Assembly: GCA_016291725.1 (NCBI GenBank)
Contig: JAEEYJ010000021.1
Span: forward strand, 1-22,205
Length of the DNA stretch: 22,205 nt
Direction: 5' to 3'
Source of the DNA: Solobacterium sp.
GTDB lineage: Bacteria; Bacillota_I; Bacilli_A; Erysipelotrichales; Erysipelotrichaceae
Shown here: positions 13,916 to 20,083 of the stretch, piece by piece
Layout: each line of letters opens with the position of its first letter
Position numbering within the stretch: position 1 is the first letter of the stretch
The notes under the pieces: model-generated
What the model saw: the letters and a program-made list of their open reading frames with translations, nothing else
Databases searched by the model: none
What the model was told of the DNA's origin: nothing
Position numbers and translations under genes: made by a program

Positions 13916-16114
13916 ATGGCTGAAAAGAAACAGATCACTATGGATGACATCAGAGCGCAGGTCCATACCTATCTCAATGAACCATCCAATCTGGAACTGA
14001 TTGAACACGCAGCAGCGTTTGCCGAGAAGCGCCACGAACACCAGAAGCGCAAGAGCGGCGAGCCTTACTTTGTTCATCTGATGAATGTAGCCTATATCCT
14101 CGCAGAGCTGCATACCGGTCCGGAGACCGTTGCGGCCGGCTTCCTGCACGATACGATCGAAGATACCGGCATCACCAAGGAAGAACTGGCCAAGGAATTC
14201 AATCCCGACATTGCCGAGATCGTTGATTCTGTTACCAAGATCGGTGCGCTGAAGCTCAACAACATGGATGAGAAGGAGTACCAGGCATCCAACCACCGGA
14301 AGATCTTCATCGCCATGGCAAAGGATATCCGGGTCATTCTGGTGAAACTGGCGGACCGTCTGCACAATATGCGTACACTGCAGTTCAAGTCGGAAGCGAG
14401 CCAGAAGCGGATAGCAAGGGAAACGCTGGATGTCTACGCACCCATCGCGCACCGCCTGGGTATCAGTACGATCAAGAATGAGCTGGAGGATCTTTGTTTC
14501 TTCTATCTGGACAGGGAAGAGTACTACCATGTTGCGAAGCTGGTGGAAATGAAGAAGGCGGAGCGCGATGAGTCTGTCCAGCAGATGATCCGCGATATCT
14601 CTGCACTGCTGCAGGAGCACAATATCGAGTTCAATATTTTCGGCCGCTCCAAGCACCTGTACTCCATCTATCACAAGATGACCGAGCGCAACAAGCGCTT
14701 CGATGAAATACTGGACCTGCTGGCAATCCGCATTGTAACGAAGACCGAGCTGAACTGCTATGAGATCCTCGGCTACATCCATGCGAATTACCGGCCGATC
14801 CCGGGCAGGCTGAAGGACTACATCGCCATGCCGAAGGTCAACATGTACCAGTCCCTGCATACCACGATCATCGGCCCGGACGGCAGGATCTATGAGATCC
14901 AGATCCGTACGGAAGAGATGGATGATATTGCAGAGAAGGGTATTGCGGCGCACTGGAAGTACAAGGAAGGCACGAACTACAATTCCCGCCGGGAACAGAA
15001 GGAAATGGAAGAGAAGCTCTTCTGGTTCCGTGATTTCGTCGCGTATACAGGAGAAAGCCAGGATGCGAGCGCCAGTGAGTACATGGAGACCCTGCAGCGG
15101 GACATCTTCGAAGCGAACGTCTATGTCATGACGCCCAGAGGCAAGGTCATTGACCTGCCCAACGGAGCGACACCGATCGACTTTGCCTACCGTATTCATA
15201 CCGATGTCGGAAACCAGGCAGTCGGTGCAATCGTCAACGAGACAATGGTTCCGCTCAATACAGAACTGCATACCGGCGATGTAGTGCAGATCAAAACGAT
15301 GAAGGGTACCGGTCCGAGTGAAGACTGGCTGAAATTCGTCAAGACCAACCAGGCCAAGTCCAGGATCCGTGCCTATCTGACCAAGAAGGAAACCGAAGAA
15401 AAGCAGAAGCTGGTTCCGGAAGGCGAGCGCATGCTCAGGGATGAACTGCGCAAGCGGGGATTCGATCCGGAAGACTGGATGGACAAAAAGAAGCTGGAGC
15501 CGCTGCTGACCGTACTGTCCAAGAAGACGATCGTGGATCTGTTCTATGCCATTGCGGTCAGATCGTTGACTGCTTCGCAGGTGGCAGAGAAACTGACGAA
15601 CCAGAAGCGCCCGGTCAGCGATGAAGAACTGGAGAAGTTCATCAACCGGGATAAACGGCGCACACCGTCCAAGAGCGGTGTCTATGTACCGGGAATCGAG
15701 TCGATGAAGATTTCCCTGGCCCAGTGCTGCATGCCTGTGTACGGGGACAAGATCGTAGGCTTCATCACCAAAGGAGAAGGCGTCAAGGTGCACCGGGCGG
15801 ACTGCCCGTCCCTGAAGCGGGGCCCGAAGAAGTTCATTGATGTCAAGTGGGAGGACGTCAATGATGAACGGATGTTCGACTGCAACCTGATCATCCTGGC
15901 CAAGAGCCGCAACTTCCTGCTGACGGATGTTGTCACAGCCATCTCCCAGATGAAGGCACCGATGGTGCAGGTCAACGCGAACATGAACCAGGAGACACTG
16001 ATCACAACGATCAAGATGAAGGTCCAGGTGCACAATGCCCAGCAGGTGGACGCAATCGCAGTGAATCTGAAGAAGGTGGATTCCATCCTGGAAGTCAAGC
16101 GTGATTCAAACTGA
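13916..16114 (+). CDS. relA: bifunctional (p)ppGpp synthetase/hydrolase (Rel/RSH)
   Basis: A 732-residue long RSH protein that makes and degrades the stringent alarmone (p)ppGpp. The N-terminal HD hydrolase domain is intact: VHLMNVA, HDTIEDTG (His78-Asp79) and KLADRLHNMRTL. The synthetase domain has GRSKHLYSIYHKM, then PGRLKDYIAMPK with the RxKD signature (Arg298-Asp301) of bifunctional enzymes rather than the ExDD form of monofunctional RelA, then NMYQSLHTT and EIQIRTEEMD. The TGS domain starts near YVMTPRGKVIDLPNGATPIDFAYRIH, and an ACT domain closes the protein. AAGGAGGGG lies upstream of the ATG. dtd, which follows relA in B. subtilis, is not present. Confidence 0.96.
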   Translation: MAEKKQITMDDIRAQVHTYLNEPSNLELIEHAAAFAEKRHEHQKRKSGEPYFVHLMNVAYILAELHTGPETVAAGFLHDTIEDTGITKEELAKEFNPDIAEIVDSVTKIGALKLNNMDEKEYQASNHRKIFIAMAKDIRVILVKLADRLHNMRTLQFKSEASQKRIARETLDVYAPIAHRLGISTIKNELEDLCFFYLDREEYYHVAKLVEMKKAERDESVQQMIRDISALLQEHNIEFNIFGRSKHLYSIYHKMTERNKRFDEILDLLAIRIVTKTELNCYEILGYIHANYRPIPGRLKDYIAMPKVNMYQSLHTTIIGPDGRIYEIQIRTEEMDDIAEKGIAAHWKYKEGTNYNSRREQKEMEEKLFWFRDFVAYTGESQDASASEYMETLQRDIFEANVYVMTPRGKVIDLPNGATPIDFAYRIHTDVGNQAVGAIVNETMVPLNTELHTGDVVQIKTMKGTGPSEDWLKFVKTNQAKSRIRAYLTKKETEEKQKLVPEGERMLRDELRKRGFDPEDWMDKKKLEPLLTVLSKKTIVDLFYAIAVRSLTASQVAEKLTNQKRPVSDEELEKFINRDKRRTPSKSGVYVPGIESMKISLAQCCMPVYGDKIVGFITKGEGVKVHRADCPSLKRGPKKFIDVKWEDVNDERMFDCNLIILAKSRNFLLTDVVTAISQMKAPMVQVNANMNQETLITTIKMKVQVHNAQQVDAIAVNLKKVDSILEVKRDSN

Positions 16115-16143
16115 TTGAAATTATAGATACAGAAGAGTATACT
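16115..16143 (+). promoter_or_regulatory. promoter of the hisS-aspS operon
   Basis: TTGAAA (16115-16120), exactly 17 nt, TATACT (16138-16143), starting right after the relA stop. The predicted transcript begins near 16150, just ahead of T-box Stem I. A later TATAAC (16194-16199) falls inside Stem I and is probably not a promoter. Confidence 0.7.
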
Positions 16144-16149
16144 TTATTG

Positions 16150-16375
16150 CATAGCATTGAAATCCTGGGAACTTGAAATCCTGTGAAGTACGGTATAACA
16201 GAGACAATGGCAAGGTGAAAGCATTGACCGGAGGGCACAGGAAAGACACTTGGGAGGAGCGCTTCTGAGCCGCGGCAGGAAGCGACGGGATGCCCCGTTA
16301 CGGCAGAGCGCATGTTTATACATGAACTAAGGTGGTACCGCGCTTGCAGCGTCCTTGGACAAGGGCGCTTTTTTA
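16150..16375 (+). promoter_or_regulatory. T-box riboswitch leader of hisS-aspS
   Basis: A tRNA-sensing leader RNA. The T-box sequence AAGGTGGTACCGCG is at 16329-16342. Stem I can be drawn: CCTGTG (16180-16185) with CACAGG (16236-16241), CGGT (16191-16194) with ACCG (16227-16230), and CAATG (16205-16209) with CATTG (16222-16226), closed by a GCAAGGTGAAAG distal loop like the double T-loop of glyQS. The specifier region is AAAGACAC (16242-16249). Stem II may be CGCTT/AAGCG (16260-16264 with 16280-16284) and Stem III ACGGG/CCCGT (16285-16289 with 16294-16298). In the antiterminator, AAGG (16329-16332) pairs with CCTT (16353-16356), which is also the 5' arm of the terminator, so the two are exclusive. 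Uncharged cognate tRNA should switch the operon on. Confidence 0.93.
16349..16374 (+). terminator. T-box regulated terminator
   Basis: GCGTCCTT-GGAC-AAGGGCGC, an 8-bp stem with one G-U pair, followed by six T residues. Its 5' arm is shared with the antiterminator. Confidence 0.88.
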
Positions 16376-16395
16376 TCGAAAGGAGATACAGCACT

Positions 16396-17679
16396 ATGAG
16401 CAACACATTCCAGACCCCGAGAGGCACCTATGACATTCTTCCTGATGAAATGGGAAAATGGCATGATGCTGAACGGATCATGAGGGAGGTATCCGATCTT
16501 TACAGATACCAGGAGATCCGCACGCCCTACTTTGAACTGACCAAGGTTTTCGACCGTGAAGGGGACAGCTCCGACATGGTCAACAAAGAGATGTACTCTT
16601 TCCGGACAAAGGAACAGTACGGTGAGCAGTCCGAGTCCTACACACTGAGGCCGGAAGGCACAGCAGGTACAATCCGGGCATTCGACCAGCACAAGATGTA
16701 CGCAACCAATGAGCTGCCGGTACGTCTGTACTATCTTGGTCCGATGTTCCGTCATGAGCGTCCTCAGAAAGGCCGCCAGCGCCAGTTTACGCAGTACGGT
16801 GTAGAAGCGCTGGGCATCAAGAGCCCGCAGCTGGACGCGGAAGTAATTGCTCTGGGTGTAGATATTATCAAGGCCGTCGGAATCAAGTCCGTCAAGGTCG
16901 CCATCAATACACTGGGCGATGATGACAGCCGTGCAGCTTACCGCCAGGCGCTGAAGGACTACTTCGCACCGCATATCGATGAGCTCTGTGAAGACTGCCA
17001 CCGCCGTTATGAACAGAACCCGCTGCGCATTCTTGACTGCAAGGTGGACGGAGACAACCCGGTCGTGCTCAATGCACCGAAGCTGTCCGATTATCTGACG
17101 CCGGAATCCAAAGCCTACTTCGATGAAGTGCTGAAGTCACTGGAGAGCCTGGGCATCGACTACGAAGTGGATGATCGTCTGGTGCGCGGTCTTGACTACT
17201 ATACCGATACTGTCTTCGAAATCATCTCCGTACGTCCGGAAAGCGGAAAAGCAGCTACCGTATGCGGCGGCGGCCGGTATGACCACTTCATTGACTACTA
17301 CGGCGGTCCTGAGCTTTCAGGTATCGGCTTTGCGTTCGGTGTAGAGCGCCTGCTGACACTGGCTGTTGAGGAAGGGCATGTATTCAATGAGGACCGTCCG
17401 CTGGATGCGTACATCATCAGCCTCGGCGAGACCGGCAGCATCCCTCTGCAGGTAGCCCAGGAACTGAGGCATGCAGGATTGACAGCGGAAGTGAACTTCG
17501 TGCCGCGCTCCCTGAAGTCCCAGTTCAAGTCTTCAGACCGGAAAGGCGCGAAGTACGTCGTGATCATCGGCGAGACGGAAGCAGCGGAAGGAAAGGTCAA
17601 CCTGAAGCGTCCGGGTGAAAAGGAACAGGTTACGGTTGACAGAAAAGACCTGGTCAGAACAATAGAAGGAATGGAATAA
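16396..17679 (+). CDS. hisS: histidyl-tRNA synthetase
   Basis: A 427-residue class II aminoacyl-tRNA synthetase charging tRNA-His. The true start is ATG 16396 (MSNTFQTPRGTYDILPDE) with AAAGGAGAT about 8 nt upstream; the open frame extends upstream only because the T-box leader happens to lack stops. Family markers are LRPEGTAGTIRAF (amino-acid pocket), LYYLGPMFRHERPQKGRQRQF (motif 2), the HisA-type RGLDYYTDTVFEI, and GFAFGVERLL (motif 3). The C-terminal anticodon-binding domain begins near residue 335. aspS follows 7 nt after its stop, the standard Firmicute hisS-aspS pair under one T-box. Confidence 0.97.
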   Translation: MSNTFQTPRGTYDILPDEMGKWHDAERIMREVSDLYRYQEIRTPYFELTKVFDREGDSSDMVNKEMYSFRTKEQYGEQSESYTLRPEGTAGTIRAFDQHKMYATNELPVRLYYLGPMFRHERPQKGRQRQFTQYGVEALGIKSPQLDAEVIALGVDIIKAVGIKSVKVAINTLGDDDSRAAYRQALKDYFAPHIDELCEDCHRRYEQNPLRILDCKVDGDNPVVLNAPKLSDYLTPESKAYFDEVLKSLESLGIDYEVDDRLVRGLDYYTDTVFEIISVRPESGKAATVCGGGRYDHFIDYYGGPELSGIGFAFGVERLLTLAVEEGHVFNEDRPLDAYIISLGETGSIPLQVAQELRHAGLTAEVNFVPRSLKSQFKSSDRKGAKYVVIIGETEAAEGKVNLKRPGEKEQVTVDRKDLVRTIEGME

Positions 17680-17686
17680 AGATACT

Positions 17687-19450
17687 ATGGAACGTACATG
17701 TGGCAACGGCACACTCCGGCTGAGTGATGCCGGCAGAGAAGTAACGTTGATCGGATGGGTTCAGAAAAGAAGAAACTTCGGCTCTCTGGTATTCATTGAC
17801 CTGAGGGACCGTTCCGGTCTGGTGCAGATCGTCTTTGACGAGACGATCAGCGAGAAGGTCAAGGATGTCCGCAGTGAGTTCATTCTGCAGGTATGGGGTA
17901 CAGTGGTCGCCCGGCAGGATCCGAACCTGAAGATTCCGACCGGTGAAATCGAAGTGCGTGCCAGGGATGTGAAGATCATCAATACCGCTGCGACGCCGCC
18001 GATCATGATATCCGACGATACGGACGCGCTGGAGGACACCCGCCTGAAGTACCGTTATCTGGACCTGCGCCGTCCTTCGCTGCAGAAGATCCTGATGACG
18101 AGGCACAAGGTATGCATGGTCACCCGGAAAACACTCGACAGCATGGGATTTGTCGAGGTGGAAACACCGATCCTGGCGCGTTCTACACCGGAAGGCGCAA
18201 GGGACTACCTGGTGCCTTCCCGTCTGTACAACGGCAGATTCTGGGCACTGCCCCAGTCTCCGCAGATCTACAAGCAGCTGCTGATGATCGGCGGTATGGA
18301 GAAGTACTTCCAGATCGCCAGATGCTTCCGTGATGAGGACCTCCGGGCAGACCGCCAGCCGACCTTTACCCAGATCGACGTAGAGATGAGCTTCGTGGAC
18401 GAGAACGATGTCTTTGCAGTGGTGGAAAAGCTGATGCAGGAGATCTTCATGGAGATCCGTGGCTACAAGGTAGAGGATCATTTCCAGAGGCTGACGTGGA
18501 AGGAGTGCATGAAGCGCTTCGGCAGCGATAAGCCCGATCTGCGCTACGGCTATGAAATCAATGATATCAGCGATCTCTTTGCGGATACCGGGTTCACGGT
18601 GTTCAGGAATGTACTGGACAACGGCGGAGAAGTCGATGCATTGAAGTTCGACGCGGCAGCCGGTCATTACAGCCGGAAGAAGCTGGACGAACTGCAGGAG
18701 TTCATCAAGCACAATTTCCGGGCCAAGGCACTGGCGTGGCTGAAGATGGAGAAGGGAGTACTGTCCGGTTCCATCGCCAAAGGCATCAGTGATGCTGAGA
18801 AGCAGGCATTGGTAGAGCGTCTGGGCATTGCGGACGATGATCTGGTACTGATTGTGGCGGACAAGCCGGAAACGGCTGAGACAGCGCTCGGTGCGCTGCG
18901 CATCCGTCTGGCGCATGAGCTGGACCGTCTGCCGAAGGAAGAAACCTATAAGTTCCTGTGGGTTACGGATTTCCCGATGTTCGAATGGGATGAAGAAGAG
19001 CAGAGATGGCAGGCCGCGCACCATCCGTTTACAGCGCCGCGCGTCAATGACATCAATGAACTCTTTACCGATCCGGGCAATGTGATGAGCCGTGCCTACG
19101 ACCTGGTTCTGAACGGTTATGAGCAGCTGAGCGGGTCCATCCGTATCTTTGATCAGAACATGCAGGAGAAGGTGTTCGAGTCCATCGGTATGACCATGGA
19201 ACAGGCGCACCAGAAGTTCGGCTTCTTCCTGGATGCCTTCCAGTACGGTACACCGCCCCACGGTGGATTCGCGATCGGTCTGGAGCGCCTGATCATGGTA
19301 CTGTGCGGTACCGACAACATCCGAGATGTCGTAGCGTTCCCGACGAACAACAGTGCCGTGGATCTGATGAGCGATTCGCCGAACATTGTGGATCAGGCAC
19401 AACTGGATATCCTCGGACTGCAGATTGCGGAAAAAGCAAAAAAACAGTAA
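17687..19450 (+). CDS. aspS: aspartyl-tRNA synthetase
   Basis: A 587-residue bacterial-type class II synthetase. The N-terminal OB anticodon-binding domain includes VTLIGWVQKRRNFGSLVFIDLRD. The catalytic core has RYLDLRRPSLQ, the flipping-loop region PILARSTPEGARDYLVPSR, FWALPQSPQIYKQLLM, motif 2 (ARCFRDEDLRADRQPTFTQID) and motif 3 (GGFAIGLERL). The GAD insertion domain lies between motifs 2 and 3, giving the long bacterial form. Whether it is strictly Asp-specific or also charges tRNA-Asn cannot be judged here. There is only a poor Shine-Dalgarno ahead of ATG 17687, so expression may depend on translation of hisS just upstream. Confidence 0.97.
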   Translation: MERTCGNGTLRLSDAGREVTLIGWVQKRRNFGSLVFIDLRDRSGLVQIVFDETISEKVKDVRSEFILQVWGTVVARQDPNLKIPTGEIEVRARDVKIINTAATPPIMISDDTDALEDTRLKYRYLDLRRPSLQKILMTRHKVCMVTRKTLDSMGFVEVETPILARSTPEGARDYLVPSRLYNGRFWALPQSPQIYKQLLMIGGMEKYFQIARCFRDEDLRADRQPTFTQIDVEMSFVDENDVFAVVEKLMQEIFMEIRGYKVEDHFQRLTWKECMKRFGSDKPDLRYGYEINDISDLFADTGFTVFRNVLDNGGEVDALKFDAAAGHYSRKKLDELQEFIKHNFRAKALAWLKMEKGVLSGSIAKGISDAEKQALVERLGIADDDLVLIVADKPETAETALGALRIRLAHELDRLPKEETYKFLWVTDFPMFEWDEEEQRWQAAHHPFTAPRVNDINELFTDPGNVMSRAYDLVLNGYEQLSGSIRIFDQNMQEKVFESIGMTMEQAHQKFGFFLDAFQYGTPPHGGFAIGLERLIMVLCGTDNIRDVVAFPTNNSAVDLMSDSPNIVDQAQLDILGLQIAEKAKKQ

Positions 19451-19480
19451 ATGTCAAGACTGTATTTGCATATACAGGAT

Positions 19481-19489
19481 TGATATGAT
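19481..19489 (+). promoter_or_regulatory. extended -10 promoter of the 6S RNA
   Basis: TGA-TATGAT fits an extended -10 (TGnTATnnT). The -35 region is not clear. The predicted start is near 19496-19498. Confidence 0.55.
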
Positions 19490-19495
19490 GATGGT

Positions 19496-19682
19496 GCAGG
19501 GAGGCTACTTTGATTTTCCTACATATTGTTATAAGGGAGCCCTGACCGGAGATGTCTGTGTGAAAGCCCGGTGCGGCCGGGAATCCTGAGGGCTGACCAA
19601 GGACACCCACCTCTACATAAGAGGGAACACATCACTCCTTCCTGCGCAGGAGAGTGAAGGGGAGGACATCGTCCTCCCTTTT
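19496..19682 (+). ncRNA. ssrS: 6S RNA
   Basis: A roughly 185-nt untranslated region with its own promoter and terminator, in the position of B. subtilis 6S-1 (bsrA), directly after aspS. 6S RNA mimics an open promoter and sequesters housekeeping RNA polymerase. By eye it folds as expected. A long closing stem joins 19508-19520 with 19648-19660 (12 of 13 positions paired, three wobbles). A terminal stem pairs AGCCCT (19538-19543) with AGGGCT (19589-19594), enclosing a CCCGG/CCGGG hairpin (19567-19581). The 3' strand of the central bubble reads GGACACCCACC and holds a small CCTCT/AGAGG hairpin (19610-19624), as in known 6S RNAs. Ends are approximate. No open reading frame of note lies inside. 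Confidence 0.8.
19660..19682 (+). terminator. intrinsic terminator of the 6S RNA (and probably aspS read-through)
   Basis: GGGAGGAC-ATC-GTCCTCCC, a perfect 8-bp stem followed by four T residues. There is no separate terminator between aspS and the 6S RNA, so this one likely ends both transcripts. Confidence 0.85.
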
Positions 19683-19685
19683 ATC

Positions 19686-19714
19686 TTGCAAAGAAGGGGC
19701 AAACAGAGTAAGAT
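19686..19714 (+). promoter_or_regulatory. promoter of the UPF0154 gene
   Basis: TTGCAA (19686-19691), 17 nt, TAAGAT (19709-19714), located between the 6S terminator and the gene. Confidence 0.55.
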
Positions 19715-19740
19715 AAATCCGTATAAAGGTGGTATCGATT

Positions 19741-19956
19741 ATGACAGAGTTTTGGTCTTCACTGGGGTTTTTCATCTTCGGAGGAATCATTGGTGCAATT
19801 ATCGGTTTTCTTCTGACCAGAAGGGCTTTTCAGAAGCAGCTGAAGGAGAATCCGCCGGTCACCGAGAAAATGATCCGGGCGATGTATATGCAGATGGGCA
19901 GGAAACCAAGTGAAGCGCAGATTCGTCAGATCATGAAGACAATGAAACAGCAGTAG
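19741..19956 (+). CDS. UPF0154 (YneF-like) small membrane protein
   Basis: A 71-residue protein of the UPF0154 family, widespread in Firmicutes and of unknown function. It has one N-terminal transmembrane helix (about residues 6-25, rich in Phe, Ile and Gly) followed by a basic turn (TRRAFQKQLKENPP) and a cytoplasmic tail with the family motif MIRAMYMQMGRKPSEAQIRQIM. I chose ATG 19741 because AAAGGTGG lies 8 nt upstream; an in-frame GTG at 19729 overlaps that site. It is a single-gene transcript with its own promoter and terminator, between the 6S RNA and nifJ. Confidence 0.92.
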   Translation: MTEFWSSLGFFIFGGIIGAIIGFLLTRRAFQKQLKENPPVTEKMIRAMYMQMGRKPSEAQIRQIMKTMKQQ

Positions 19957-19958
19957 AG

Positions 19959-19984
19959 AGCTCTGGTACAGAGCTTTTTCTTTT
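19959..19984 (+). terminator. intrinsic terminator after the UPF0154 gene
   Basis: AGCTCTG-GTA-CAGAGCT, a 7-bp stem starting 3 nt after the stop codon, followed by TTTTCTTTT. Confidence 0.88.
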
Positions 19985-20022
19985 ATGTATGAAAATACAG
20001 GGAAAGAATTCCTTTAAGGGTT

Positions 20023-20050
20023 TTGTATCATTCGTTAAATACGCTATAAT
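20023..20050 (+). promoter_or_regulatory. candidate promoter of nifJ
   Basis: TTGTAT (20023-20028), 16 nt, TATAAT (20045-20050). A perfect TTGACA at 20052-20057 has no -10 at proper distance, so I prefer this pair. Confidence 0.55.
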
Positions 20051-20083
20051 ATTGACAGTATCTTACGTTATACAGGAGGAGAT

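Noticed and set aside
13265..16033. Antisense open frame of 922 codons opposite apt and relA; similar long antisense frames lie opposite secDF (9272-11611), the PBP gene (5883-8024), aspS (17654-19402) and nifJ (20435-22198).
   Set aside because: The sense-strand genes are unmistakable. The antisense products have no recognisable domain, signal or ribosome-binding site. They arise from codon bias on the coding strand.
16194..16199. TATAAC as a -10 box for hisS.
   Set aside because: It lies inside Stem I of the T-box, and the TTGAAA-17-TATACT promoter upstream is better placed.
16312..16395. Upstream in-frame extension of hisS by 28 codons.
   Set aside because: It is encoded within the T-box antiterminator and terminator; the ATG at 16396 has a strong Shine-Dalgarno and begins with the conserved HisRS N-terminus.
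20018..20050. Possible Rex (redox) operator near nifJ, suggested by TTGTAT and GTTAAATA.
   Set aside because: The halves do not make an inverted repeat close to TTGTGAA/TTCACAA or TTGTTAA/TTAACAA; a -35 box explains the first half.
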